Assembly (NCBI GenBank): GCA_964621605.1
Contig: CAZUMJ010000026.1
Location: 1 to 43,941 of the forward strand
Length of the DNA: 43,941 nucleotides
DNA from: CAZUMJ01 sp964621605
GTDB taxonomy: Bacteria; Actinomycetota; Acidimicrobiia; Acidimicrobiales; Iamiaceae
Direction of reading: 5' to 3'
Within the stretch, counting starts at the first letter, position 1. Every line of letters starts with the position of its first letter. Below the pieces are notes generated by a model that did no database searches, had not been told where the DNA came from, and saw only the letters and a list, made by a program, of their open reading frames with translations. The position numbers and the translations under genes were made by a program. This document shows, piece by piece, positions 1 through 7,343 of this stretch.

Positions 1-52
1 AAACGGCACCCGCCGACTTGCTCGCGGCCGCCGCTTGACATAGGAGCAAACG

Positions 53-277
53 ATGACCGCCACCGTCGACGAGCAGTCGAGCGACAGGCTCGAGCCGGGC
101 ACCCGGGTCGAGGTGCGCTCGGGCTTCGATCGCTCGTGGGGGCGAGGCTTCGAGATCGCCGAAGATCTCGGTGACGGCTACCGCGTGACGCGCCGCAGCG
201 ACGGCTCGGTGCTGCCGGCGGTGTTCGCCGACGATGCGGTCCGTCGCGAACACAAGCGCTCGATGTGGTGGGTCTGA
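53..277 (+). CDS. Small hypothetical protein, 74 aa
   Basis: Short open frame with a Shine-Dalgarno AGGAG six bases before the ATG. The protein is acidic at the N-terminus, and its core (GTRVEVRSGFDRSWGRGFEI followed by GDGYRVTRRSDGSVLP) reads like a small beta-barrel of SH3 or Tudor type. It ends in a basic/aromatic tail (RREHKRSMWWV). There is no signal peptide, membrane segment or catalytic motif. The function is unknown. Its ribosome binding site and soluble, ordered-looking sequence argue that it is real. It converges on the acyl-CoA dehydrogenase, about 100 bp from that gene's end, and that gap shows nothing notable. Confidence 0.65.
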   Translation: MTATVDEQSSDRLEPGTRVEVRSGFDRSWGRGFEIAEDLGDGYRVTRRSDGSVLPAVFADDAVRREHKRSMWWV

Positions 278-374
278 CCGCTCCGGAGAGGTTGGTGGGT
301 CCGAGACCGTGTCGGGCCGGAGCTGTTCGACGGCGAGCGTCAGGCGGTCTGCTCCGTCCGCGGCGGGCTGTGGC

Positions 375-1631
375 CTAGTTGTGGCGCAGCTCCGAGAACG
401 GGCTCGTGGTGTCGATGCCGACCTCTTTGGGCAGGCCGAGCACCCGTTCGCTGACGATGTTGCGCAGCACCTGATCGGACCCGCCTGCGATGTGCATGCC
501 GGGCTCACCGAGCACGAACTCGGCCCACGCGTAGGTGCCCCATTCACCGGTGTCGGCGATGAGCCTCGGGCCGAGCACGTGGGAGACGAACGCCACCGTG
601 GCGCGCAGGTTGTCGGTGAGCGCCAGCTTGGCGATCGACATCTCCGGGCCTGGTAGCTGGCCGGCTTTGATCTTGTCGACGGCGCGCTGGTTGGTGAACT
701 TGGCGACCTGGAAGTTCGTGTAGAGCTTCGCGAGCTGATCGCGGGTGACCGGATCGTCGGCGAGCCCGAAATGTGCGGCCATCTGCATCAGACGCGCGCC
801 GCTCGCCATGCCGAGCCCGCCGCCACCGCTTCCGGCGCCGATCGAGGCGCGTTCGTTCATGAGGGTGGTGAGGGCCACGGTCCAACCCTGGTTCACGTCC
901 CCGAGGCGGTGGCTGTCGGGGACGCGCACATCGGTGAAGAAGACTTCGTTGAACGAGGCCCCACCGGTCATCTGGCGGAGAGGACGCACGTCGACGCCGG
1001 GCGCGTGCATGTCGATGACGAACCCGGTGAGGCCCTTGTGCTTCGGCAGACCGGCGTCGCTGCGGGCGATGACCTCGCCGACGTCCGCGTAGTGGGCGCC
1101 CGAGGTCCAGACCTTCTGCCCGTTGAGGATCCACTCGTCGCCGTCGCGCTCGGCGCGCATCTGCAGGCCCGCCAGGTCGCTGCCGGCACCGGGCTCGCTG
1201 AAGAGCTGCGCGCCGATCAGCTCGCCACGGTACATCCCGGGCAGGTATGTGGCGCACACCTCGGGGGTGGCGTGCGCAAGGATCGTCGGGGCCACCATGC
1301 CGAGGCCGATGCCGAAGTACCCCTGGTTCGGGGTGAGGTAGCGGCCCTCGAGACTGCTGTAGAGCCGGTCGTGCGCGGCGCTGAGGCCACGTCCCCCGAG
1401 GTGGGCGGGGCCGCTGATCCAGTGCAGGCCGGCGTCTCCTCGCTTCGCTCGCCAAGCTTTCGCTTCGGCGATCTGGCGGCGTTCCTCGTCGGGTTCGATC
1501 TCTTCGAACATGGCGACGTTGTCGCTGCCCTGGCCCCACTGGAAGGCGGTCTCTGCGGGCCGGCGCTCGGCGTTGGCGTCGAGGAACGCGGTGCATTCGG
1601 CACGGAACTCGTCGAGGGTGGGGTCGGCCAT
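375..1631 (-). CDS. Acyl-CoA dehydrogenase, 418 aa
   Basis: FAD-dependent acyl-CoA dehydrogenase (FadE type) catalysing alpha,beta-desaturation of an acyl-CoA. Family features seen in order: the alpha-helical N-domain, AQLFSEPGAGSDLAGL and NGQKVWTSGAHYADVG of the FAD/substrate beta-domain, then the C-terminal helices ending GGSDQVLRNIVSERVLGLP. The length is normal. The ATG start is supported by GGAGG five bases upstream. The usual Glu of the GGTDEI-like segment is Asp (GGSDQV), so the catalytic base cannot be assigned by eye. The chain-length substrate is unknown; the mycobacterial relatives include steroid and fatty-acid enzymes. A TetR-type palindrome lies just upstream of the start (1650-1665), suggesting ligand-controlled repression. 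No TetR gene is adjacent. Confidence 0.93.
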   Translation of the reverse strand: MADPTLDEFRAECTAFLDANAERRPAETAFQWGQGSDNVAMFEEIEPDEERRQIAEAKAWRAKRGDAGLHWISGPAHLGGRGLSAAHDRLYSSLEGRYLTPNQGYFGIGLGMVAPTILAHATPEVCATYLPGMYRGELIGAQLFSEPGAGSDLAGLQMRAERDGDEWILNGQKVWTSGAHYADVGEVIARSDAGLPKHKGLTGFVIDMHAPGVDVRPLRQMTGGASFNEVFFTDVRVPDSHRLGDVNQGWTVALTTLMNERASIGAGSGGGGLGMASGARLMQMAAHFGLADDPVTRDQLAKLYTNFQVAKFTNQRAVDKIKAGQLPGPEMSIAKLALTDNLRATVAFVSHVLGPRLIADTGEWGTYAWAEFVLGEPGMHIAGGSDQVLRNIVSERVLGLPKEVGIDTTSPFSELRHN

Positions 1632-1649
1632 GGGGTCCTCCGGGCGAAC

Positions 1650-1665
1650 TTGACTGGTCGGTCAA
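1650..1665. promoter_or_regulatory. TetR-type operator palindrome before the acyl-CoA dehydrogenase
   Basis: TTGACTGGTCGGTCAA is a near-perfect palindrome with 5-bp arms TTGAC/GTCAA; six of eight positions pair, and the flanking C/G at 1649/1666 also pairs. On the gene strand a TANNNT element (TAGCTT) precedes it by a few bases, so the palindrome covers the expected transcription start, a repressor position. TTGAC(N6)GTCAA-like sites are typical of TetR-family regulators of fatty-acid degradation genes. The regulator's identity is inference. Confidence 0.6.
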
Positions 1666-1825
1666 GAAAGCTAGCGCTTCTCCCGGGCTCAACCACCCGG
1701 AGCCGCCACCCCCGTCCTCCCCGCCACGCTCGCCCCGCCCCGCACCGCCACACGATCTTGCTCGACCGGGTCCGCGGGTGGGCGGTGGCGTTCGGGCAGA
1801 TTGCCCGTTGCTCGGATCGTCTCGG

Positions 1826-1831
1826 TACGGT
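1826..1831 (+). promoter_or_regulatory. -10 element TACGGT, leaderless promoter
   Basis: TACGGT lies exactly six bases before the ATG at 1838, so transcription would begin at the start codon (leaderless). There is no Shine-Dalgarno. No convincing -35 box was seen. Confidence 0.5.
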
Positions 1832-1837
1832 CGAGAG

Positions 1838-2260
1838 ATGGAGCGCATCCGCCCGTACCCCGTGTTCGCGCTGGCTGCCTGGTCGCTGTTCGTGTGGACG
1901 AGCCGGTTGGGGCTTGCCTGGGAGACCGAACCGACGGTGGCCCGCAAGCTGCTCGCCACCATCCCCGTCGCGATCTTCGTCGCGTTGGGTGCGGCGACGC
2001 TCGTGGCGTTGCTGCGGCGCCCGGTCGGCGCACGCGGCGACTCGCTGGAGGGTTGGGGTGCGAGGCTCGCCCAGGGGTTCGCGGTGTGGACCATCGGGTA
2101 CTGGGTGGTCCGCATGCCGATGATCGCGACCGACCCACATGGCATCGGCTTCAAGGTGGTGCATGCCGTGCTGTTCGTCGTGTCGGTGGGAATCTCGGTG
2201 CTCGTGCTGCGTCGGCGCTGGGCGGCGCGTCCTGCGGGACCTGCGGCATCGCCTGCCTGA
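1838..2260 (+). CDS. Small integral membrane protein, 140 aa
   Basis: Predicted membrane protein with four hydrophobic helices: about residues 6-22, 35-58, 72-90 and 103-122. Short polar loops and a basic C-terminus (LRRRWAARP) put the tail in the cytoplasm. The family was not recognised. The start is set at ATG 1838 because a -10-like TACGGT lies six bases upstream. An in-frame codon at 1778 would add 20 unlikely residues. It is transcribed divergently from the acyl-CoA dehydrogenase across a 206-bp gap that contains the palindrome, and could share its regulator. There is no functional evidence beyond membrane location. Confidence 0.75.
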   Translation: MERIRPYPVFALAAWSLFVWTSRLGLAWETEPTVARKLLATIPVAIFVALGAATLVALLRRPVGARGDSLEGWGARLAQGFAVWTIGYWVVRMPMIATDPHGIGFKVVHAVLFVVSVGISVLVLRRRWAARPAGPAASPA

Positions 2261-2331
2261 CCACCGCGTCCGGGGTGCCGGTTCGGCACCGCACTGCCTT
2301 CCCGTCTGCTTCTCTCAGGAGGCGGGCCCGG

Positions 2332-2360
2332 TTGACCGAGACGAACATATGTTCGATACT
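2332..2360 (+). promoter_or_regulatory. SOS promoter with LexA box for imuA'-imuB
   Basis: TTGACC (2332-2337), a 17-bp spacer, and GATACT (2355-2360) form a good promoter with +1 on the ATG at 2367. The spacer contains CGAACATATGTTCG (2342-2355), a perfect match to the actinobacterial LexA box. LexA bound here would block RNA polymerase directly. The same GAAC-TATGTTCGATAC pattern precedes dnaE2. Confidence 0.9.
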
Positions 2361-2366
2361 CGGGAG

Positions 2367-3032
2367 ATGTCGCCCACCGCTCACCGTGCCCTCGCCACGG
2401 TACTGGCCGACCAGCCGCTCCGTCCCGCCACCTTCGCTGCGGAACGCACGCTTCCCGTCGGAGAGGCCTTCGTCTCGTTCCTGCCGGGTGGCCTCCCTCG
2501 TGGGGTCACCGTCGTGGTCCGAGGGGTAGCCGGTCCGTCCTTCGCGCTGGGCCTGCTGGGCGCGGCGACCCGTCAGCGGTCGTGGCTGGCGGTCGTCGGG
2601 TTACGTGGGCTCAGCTGGTTGGCTGCCGCCGAACTGGGTGTCGATCTCGGCTGTGTCGTCGCGGTCGAGCCGGTTCCTGTCACGTCGTGTGCGGCCACCG
2701 TGTCGGCGTTGCTCGATGGCTTCGACGCGGTGTTGATGGGGCCCGCGGTCTCGGTCGATGCGGCGGTCGCCAGGCGGCTGGCCGCACGAGCCCGTGAGCG
2801 CGGCACCGTGTTGGTGTGCCTCGCCGCCTGGCCGGGTGGAGGTGAAGCATCTCCGGTCGAGCGTGTCTGGAGCGGGGCGAGCGATGTGATGGTTGACGCG
2901 CACAGTGCGGGGTGGGAAGGGCTCGAGGTCGGTGCGGGCCGCGTCACACGGCGGCAGGTGCAGGTGCGTCTGGAAGGGCGTCGGGTTCCAGGGCGGCAAC
3001 GTCGTGGCGCGCTCTGGCTCCCGGCAGCATGA
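2367..3032 (+). CDS. imuA: ImuA' accessory protein of the SOS mutasome, 221 aa
   Basis: Resembles mycobacterial ImuA', the partner of ImuB and DnaE2 in damage-induced translesion synthesis. The layout is RecA/SulA-like, with a hydrophobic core (GVTVVVRGVAGPSFALGLL) where RecA has its P-loop. No Walker A Lys is present, so ATP binding is not expected. The assignment rests on this fold-like layout, the LexA box and the overlap with imuB. Start: ATG 2367 lies at the predicted +1 of the SOS promoter. Earlier in-frame starts (2139, 2349) lie upstream of or inside the LexA box. The ATGA overlap with imuB implies translational coupling. The basic C-terminus (about residues 190-215) could mediate contacts, which is inference. 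Confidence 0.85.
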   Translation: MSPTAHRALATVLADQPLRPATFAAERTLPVGEAFVSFLPGGLPRGVTVVVRGVAGPSFALGLLGAATRQRSWLAVVGLRGLSWLAAAELGVDLGCVVAVEPVPVTSCAATVSALLDGFDAVLMGPAVSVDAAVARRLAARARERGTVLVCLAAWPGGGEASPVERVWSGASDVMVDAHSAGWEGLEVGAGRVTRRQVQVRLEGRRVPGRQRRGALWLPAA

Positions 3033-4696
3033 ACGACGACGATCACCCCATACGCACGTTGGTGGTGTACTGCCCCGACTGGCCACTCGTCGCGGCTGGC
3101 CGCGGCGACACATCCGGTGCGTCGACGCAGCCAGCAGCGGTGCTGTTCGCCAACCGGGTCCTGTCCACCAACCACGCGGCGCGCGCTGAGGGGGTCGAGG
3201 TGGGGCTGCGGCGCCGTGAGGCGCAGGGGCGGTGTCCGTCGCTCGAGGTGCTCCCGCACGACCCGGCCCGTGACGCCCGAGTGTTCGAGGCAGTTGCGGC
3301 TGCACTTTCCACCCTCACCCCTCGCGTGGAGATCACCGAACCCGGTGTGTGCTCCTTCGCGACGCGGGGCCCGTCTCGCTATCACGGCGGTGATGCCGAC
3401 CTCGCCCGGCTGGCAGCCGAGCGCGCAACGGCCGCAGCCGGGGTAGCGGTACTCGTGGGTGTCGCCGACGGGCCATTGGTGGCTCGTCTGGCGGCGGCTC
3501 ACGCGGGGTCCGGCCTTCCTCGGGTGGTGCCCCCGGGGAAGGCCGCCGACTTCCTGGCACCGCTCCCGTTGCGTTCGCTGGCTCACCTCGTTGGTGACGG
3601 CGACGTGCTCGACACGCTGGCACGGCTGGGTGTGCGCACCTTGGGTGATGTCGGCGCCTTCCCTGCGGCTTCCCTGCTGGGGCGTTTCGGTTGGCAGGGC
3701 GCCTGGCTGCACCGCTTGGCCTGCGGGCTCGACCCGCAGGTGCTGCACCTCGCGGACCCGCCGCCCGAGGTGACGGTGGCGCACGATCTCGATCCGCCGG
3801 CGCAGCGGGCCGACGCCGTGGCCTTCGTGGCGCGCACCTTGGCCGCTGAGCTTGTCGACGGTTTGGGCGGGCGTGGTCTGGCGTGCCGGCAGGTCGTGGT
3901 GACGTTGCACACCGATCACGGCGAGATCCACGAGCGCTGTTGGCGTCTCGACGGCCCTGTCACCTCGACCGTGTCGGCAGGTGGTGCAGCCGGCCGCGAT
4001 GCAACGGCTGTCCGGTCGGTCGTGCAGGTGATCGCCGAGCGGGTGCGGTGGCAGGTCGACGGCTGGTTGAGCGGTCCGGTGGGGGCGAGGCCGACGGCGG
4101 GTGTGTGCCGAGTGGTGTTGGCGCCGGCCACGGTCGAACCCGCTCGGGGTCGACAACTGGGTTTCTGGGGTGGCGAGGCCGGGGCGGGTGAGCGTGTGGT
4201 GCGTGCGGTCGCACACCTCGAGGCTCTGCTCGGGGCGGAAGCGGTGCGGGTTCCCGAGGTGCGAGGTGGGCGCCAGGCGCACGAGGCGGTCTCGTTGGTG
4301 ACGGCCGGGTCTGTCGACCTCACGGTTCGCCGCACCGTGGTGCCGGGCGGCCACGAAGGTGGCGGGGCGCTGGCGCCCTGGCCGGGTCGGCTGCCGGCGC
4401 CGGCGCCGACGGTGCTGCACGACCCGCCCTTGCTCATCGACGTGCTCGACGAGCGAGGGGTGTCGGTCGAGGTCACCGGCCGTGGCGAGGTGCGTTCGGG
4501 GCCGGCTGTCCTCGAGATCGGGCATCGGCGTGCGGCCATCGTGGGCTGGGCTGGGCCGTGGCCCCTCGAAGAGCGCTGGTGGGACCGATCCTCCGCGCAT
4601 CGGCGCGCTCGCCTGCAGGTCGTGACCACAGACGGTTCGGCGTATCTGCTGGGTCGTGCCGGTGGCCGCTGGTGGTTGGATGCGACCTATGCCTGA
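3029..4696 (+). CDS. imuB: ImuB, inactive Y-family polymerase homologue, 555 aa
   Basis: Y-family-like scaffold of the mutasome; it recruits DnaE2 and ImuA' to the beta clamp. N-terminal palm-like region TLVVYCPDWPLVAA is typical of ImuB. The Asp and paired acidic residues that bind metal in Pol IV are absent, so it should not polymerise. A helix-hairpin-helix-like region around residues 190-215 (LARLGVRTLGDVGAFP) and a little-finger region follow. QLGFWG at residues 376-381 matches a clamp-binding motif of the QLxLW type. The C-terminal segment is the usual ImuB tail, ending GRWWLDATYA. ATG 3029 overlaps the imuA' stop by four bases, giving the conserved actinobacterial gene order. Length is normal for the family. 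Confidence 0.93.
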   Translation: MNDDDHPIRTLVVYCPDWPLVAAGRGDTSGASTQPAAVLFANRVLSTNHAARAEGVEVGLRRREAQGRCPSLEVLPHDPARDARVFEAVAAALSTLTPRVEITEPGVCSFATRGPSRYHGGDADLARLAAERATAAAGVAVLVGVADGPLVARLAAAHAGSGLPRVVPPGKAADFLAPLPLRSLAHLVGDGDVLDTLARLGVRTLGDVGAFPAASLLGRFGWQGAWLHRLACGLDPQVLHLADPPPEVTVAHDLDPPAQRADAVAFVARTLAAELVDGLGGRGLACRQVVVTLHTDHGEIHERCWRLDGPVTSTVSAGGAAGRDATAVRSVVQVIAERVRWQVDGWLSGPVGARPTAGVCRVVLAPATVEPARGRQLGFWGGEAGAGERVVRAVAHLEALLGAEAVRVPEVRGGRQAHEAVSLVTAGSVDLTVRRTVVPGGHEGGGALAPWPGRLPAPAPTVLHDPPLLIDVLDERGVSVEVTGRGEVRSGPAVLEIGHRRAAIVGWAGPWPLEERWWDRSSAHRRARLQVVTTDGSAYLLGRAGGRWWLDATYA

Positions 4697-4718
4697 GCGG
4701 ACGCGACGCATGCCTGAG

Positions 4719-4724
4719 TAGAAT
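4719..4724 (+). promoter_or_regulatory. Possible -10 element TAGAAT upstream of the DUF488 gene
   Basis: TAGAAT lies within a small inverted repeat (ACGCAT...ATGCGT). A start near 4731 would give a leader of about 98 nt containing a GGCAGG/CCTGCC hairpin (about 4758-4777). No -35 box is visible. Confidence 0.3.
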
Positions 4725-4828
4725 GCGTGCAACAACGATCTGCCGTACGTCAGCCGGGCCGGGCAGGAACGTCCCTGCCTGCCGCCGCGACTGCCGAGGG
4801 AGGTCGTGCGATGTACGAGGAGGTTGCC

Positions 4829-5188
4829 ATGGCCGCCCAGCAGGTTCGTGTCGCTCGGGCCTACGACCCGCCCGCCGTCGACGACGGTGTCCGGGTGCTG
4901 GTCGACCGTCTCTGGCCCCGGGGGCTTTCCAAGCAGAAGGCTTCCTTCGACGAGTGGTGCAAGGACGTCGCTCCGTCTGCCGAGTTGCGCACCTGGTACC
5001 ACCACGACCCCGACCATTTCGACGATTTCGCGGCGCGCTACCGAGCCGAGTTGGGGGAGCCGGTGCGAGCAGCGGCGTTGGCCCACCTCCGCGACCTCGC
5101 AGCGCGGGGACAGCTCACCTTGCTGACCGCCAGCAAGGCCGCCGACATCAGCCAGGCAGCGGTCCTCGCCGAGCTGCTTCAGGCGTAA
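4829..5188 (+). CDS. DUF488 family protein, 119 aa
   Basis: Typical short DUF488 protein: opening VRVARAYDPP, then the diagnostic VLVDRLWPRGLSK (about residues 23-35), a W-containing helix (FDEWCKDVAPS), LRTWYHHDP, and a C-terminal LTLLTASK strand. The family is widespread and of uncertain biochemical role; no enzyme activity should be inferred. Start: GAGGAGG precedes ATG 4829 by about five bases and fits the family N-terminus. ATG 4811 is an alternative adding six residues. It lies 132 bp after imuB, with a possible separate promoter, so read-through from the SOS operon is possible but unproven. It converges with marR. Confidence 0.85.
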   Translation: MAAQQVRVARAYDPPAVDDGVRVLVDRLWPRGLSKQKASFDEWCKDVAPSAELRTWYHHDPDHFDDFAARYRAELGEPVRAAALAHLRDLAARGQLTLLTASKAADISQAAVLAELLQA

Positions 5189-5201
5189 CCGGAACGTCGC
5201 C

Positions 5202-5283
5202 CGCGTCCCGCGGGATCGCCTCAGCTGGCGGTGAGATCGCGGAGGAGAGCGAGGCAGCCTCGCGTCCCACAGGAACGCCTCAG
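5202..5283. repeat. Two 23-bp near-identical direct repeats and a small dyad between DUF488 and marR
   Basis: CGCGTCCCGCGGGATCGCCT... at 5202-5224 recurs at 5261-5283 with three mismatches. The second copy overlaps the marR stop codon. Between them GCGAGGCAGCCTCGC (5249-5263) is a perfect 7-bp-arm palindrome. This may be a duplicated gene end serving as a bidirectional terminator; no T-run is present. Confidence 0.5.
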
Positions 5284-5711
5284 AGTTCGTCGAGAAGTTC
5301 GTTCAACTCGGCCTGGAACCGGCGCAGCTCGTCGCGATGGAGCAGGGCCAGCTCGCGGAGGTGGGCATTGCCCTCGGTGGTGAGCTCGACAAGCACCCGC
5401 CGATGATCGGCCGGGTCGCTCACCCGTCGCACGAGCCCGTTGCCGACGGCTCGGTCGACGAGCTCGCCCGCGGAGTGCAAGCGGAGCTGCAGCATCTCGG
5501 CGAGGTCGGCGACGGGTACCGGCTGCCCGTCTGCGTGTCCGCGGATGGCGAGGAGCAGCTGGTGTTGCGCGGGCGTGATGCCCGCTTCGCGTGCCGCCTC
5601 TTCCGAGAAGCGGACGAAGCGCCGCAGCGCGTGTCGAAAGCGTGCGAGCGTCTGGTACTCGGTGTCGGAGAGGGGGCGGGGGGGCCGGGAGGTGCCGGTA
5701 GGGGCGCTCAT
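5280..5711 (-). CDS. MarR family transcriptional regulator, 143 aa
   Basis: Winged-helix repressor/activator of MarR type. Order: N-terminal dimerisation helix (EYQTLARFRHALRRFVRFSEEAA), the helix-turn-helix (PVADLAEMLQLRLHSAGELVDRA), and the wing with the conserved acidic/basic turn DPADHRRVLVELT (about residues 99-111). A C-terminal helix returns to the dimer interface. Length is normal. Its ATG overlaps the stop of the clC gene by four bases (ATGA), so the two are co-transcribed and probably coupled. MarR proteins often bind small phenolic or oxidant ligands; none can be assigned here. It may control its own operon through the dyad over the clC promoter at 7216-7230. Confidence 0.92.
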   Translation of the reverse strand: MSAPTGTSRPPRPLSDTEYQTLARFRHALRRFVRFSEEAAREAGITPAQHQLLLAIRGHADGQPVPVADLAEMLQLRLHSAGELVDRAVGNGLVRRVSDPADHRRVLVELTTEGNAHLRELALLHRDELRRFQAELNELLDEL

Positions 5712-7210
5712 GGCGTGGGCGTCGCTGTTGTCGCGTCACCGGCGGCATCGGCTGAAGCATCGTCGGATGGGCCGGTCGCCCGGTCGCCTGCTGGGCTGTG
5801 GTCGCCCGTGGCGTAGCTGTCGGAGTCGGGGTCGCTGCCCATCCGGCGGACGTGGTGGCCGCTGCGTACCGCGGCAAGTTCGCCGATCGATTCCGGGTCG
5901 GGTTCGGTGAGCTCTTCGAGCCCCAACGCCTCGTCCTCGCCTTCGGATTCACCCTCGACGCCGTCACGGCGACGCTGGCTGTGCAGCAGGTTCACGTTCG
6001 AGGTGAGCGCGAGGCACACCAGCGAGGCGATCAGCATCGTGGGGAGGAGTCGTACACCCGCCATCTCGGCCACGACGAGGGTGGAGCCGAGGGGGGTCTT
6101 CGTCACGCCGACGTTGCAGGCGACCATCAAGGCGGTGGCGAGCACGATCTCGTTGGACGCGGGCAGATATACCCCACCGACCCGCCCGAGGCAGTAGCCG
6201 ATGAAGAACAACGGGATGATGAACCCGCCCTTCCACTGGCCCGCCATCGTGATGGGTGCGCTGAGCAGATGCCCGAGGACCGCGAGGAGCAGCGTGCCTA
6301 CCGCCACGGTCTGCATGGTGTTCAGCTCGGTGAGCTGCGCCTCGGAGAACGTCAGGGCGTAGGGCGACACGAACGCCACCGCACCGAGGAGCACACCGGC
6401 CGCGATCGGTTTCGCGAAGGTCGGGAGTGGTCGGAAGAGCCGGCGGAAGCCGAGGCTGAGGTAGGTGAACGCGATGGCGACGATGGCGCCGACCACGCCA
6501 CAGGCGACTGCCCAGCCGAAGTCTGCGATGTGGAGATGGATGGGCGGGGCGGGGAACTCCCAAACGGCGTGGAGCCCCCACGTGGTCATGATCGTGTAGA
6601 TCACGTACCCGATCGACGACCCGAGCGCGGCAGGAACGAGCGCCTCGTAGTACTCGAGGCCTCGCCGGTGGAGGATCTCGAGTGCGAAGACCGCCGCACC
6701 GAGCGGCGCCGCGAACAGCACGGTGAAGCCGGCTGCCATGCCGGTGATGGTGCAGACGCGCAGGGCGTCACGGTCGAGGTTGAAGCGAGACCCCACCCAG
6801 GAGCCGAGCGTGCCGGTCGTCTGGGTGAGCGGCGCCTCGGGGCCGATGCCGCCGCCCACGGCCACGCCGAGGAGCGAGACGGGCACGAGCGAGCGCAGGC
6901 TCTTGATGTCGTCGTCGCCGCCGCTCAGGTGGATGTTGTTCACCAGCAGCTCGCTGTCGCCGGGGTCGCCGAGGAAGCGCACCAGCAGCGCGATGACGAG
7001 CCCGATGCCGATGAGCAGGCCCCAGTGCACGAGCTTGCTGTAGTGGGTGGGCCAGAGGATCTTCTGCAGCCCGGTCAGCGAAGCGACGTACGCGGCGCCG
7101 GTCACCCCGCCGACAAGGCCGGTCAGCGTCACCGCCAACAGCAGGCGGTGCTGATCGGTGAGCTGACGGACGGGGGTGAGAGAAGATCGGAGGCGATCGG
7201 TCGCGGCCAC
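5708..7210 (-). CDS. ClC-family chloride channel/antiporter, 500 aa
   Basis: Membrane protein with the ClC multi-helix architecture. The motif between helices E and F reads GGGIGPEAPL (about residues 119-128), so the Glu follows the Pro rather than preceding the Gly-Pro of the classical GxEGP form. That arrangement is seen in a divergent ClC subgroup. The later GGFIIPLF (helix N region) matches GxFxP. There are about ten hydrophobic segments up to residue 415. The tail of about 85 residues is acidic and low-complexity (EGESEGEDEALGLEE, then Asp/Ala/Ser-rich) with no CBS domains. GTG 7210 is at the predicted +1 of a TACGAT -10 box. It forms an operon with marR. Ion selectivity (Cl-, F- or other anion) cannot be told from the sequence. 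Confidence 0.9.
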   Translation of the reverse strand: MAATDRLRSSLTPVRQLTDQHRLLLAVTLTGLVGGVTGAAYVASLTGLQKILWPTHYSKLVHWGLLIGIGLVIALLVRFLGDPGDSELLVNNIHLSGGDDDIKSLRSLVPVSLLGVAVGGGIGPEAPLTQTTGTLGSWVGSRFNLDRDALRVCTITGMAAGFTVLFAAPLGAAVFALEILHRRGLEYYEALVPAALGSSIGYVIYTIMTTWGLHAVWEFPAPPIHLHIADFGWAVACGVVGAIVAIAFTYLSLGFRRLFRPLPTFAKPIAAGVLLGAVAFVSPYALTFSEAQLTELNTMQTVAVGTLLLAVLGHLLSAPITMAGQWKGGFIIPLFFIGYCLGRVGGVYLPASNEIVLATALMVACNVGVTKTPLGSTLVVAEMAGVRLLPTMLIASLVCLALTSNVNLLHSQRRRDGVEGESEGEDEALGLEELTEPDPESIGELAAVRSGHHVRRMGSDPDSDSYATGDHSPAGDRATGPSDDASADAAGDATTATPTP

Positions 7211-7215
7211 AGTTA

Positions 7216-7230
7216 GATCGTAGTGCGATC
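7216..7230 (-). promoter_or_regulatory. clC leaderless promoter with overlapping dyad
   Basis: On the minus strand TACGAT (complement of 7217-7222) is followed by six bases and the GTG at 7210, implying a leaderless mRNA. The -10 box lies in the inverted repeat GATCGTAGTGCGATC (7216-7230, 5-bp arms), a plausible operator for the MarR protein of the same operon (inference). Confidence 0.5.
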
Positions 7231-7317
7231 CTTATGGGGATCCCACATCCTTCCCTGGGGAGACGTCGGTTGCCTGCCCGTATTCGGACATCTCAGACAG
7301 AGCGCGCGAAGCAGACA

Positions 7318-7337
7318 GAACGTATGTTCGATACGCT
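7318..7337 (+). promoter_or_regulatory. SOS promoter with LexA box for dnaE2
   Basis: GAACGTATGTTCG (7318-7330) matches the actinobacterial LexA box. TACGCT (7332-7337) ends six bases before ATG 7344, so the mRNA is predicted to be leaderless. The pattern GAAC-TATGTTCGATAC is shared with the imuA' promoter. The -35 box is unclear. Confidence 0.88.
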
Positions 7338-7343
7338 GGATCG

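Noticed and set aside
2139..2366. Upstream starts for imuA' (2139 and 2349)
   Set aside because: They lie upstream of or inside the LexA box and -10 element; 2367 fits the promoter.
544..5086. Long minus-strand frames at 544-2289 and 2573-5086
   Set aside because: They are antisense shadows of the acyl-CoA dehydrogenase, membrane protein, imuA'/imuB and DUF488 genes; their proteins are Arg/Pro/His-rich without motifs.
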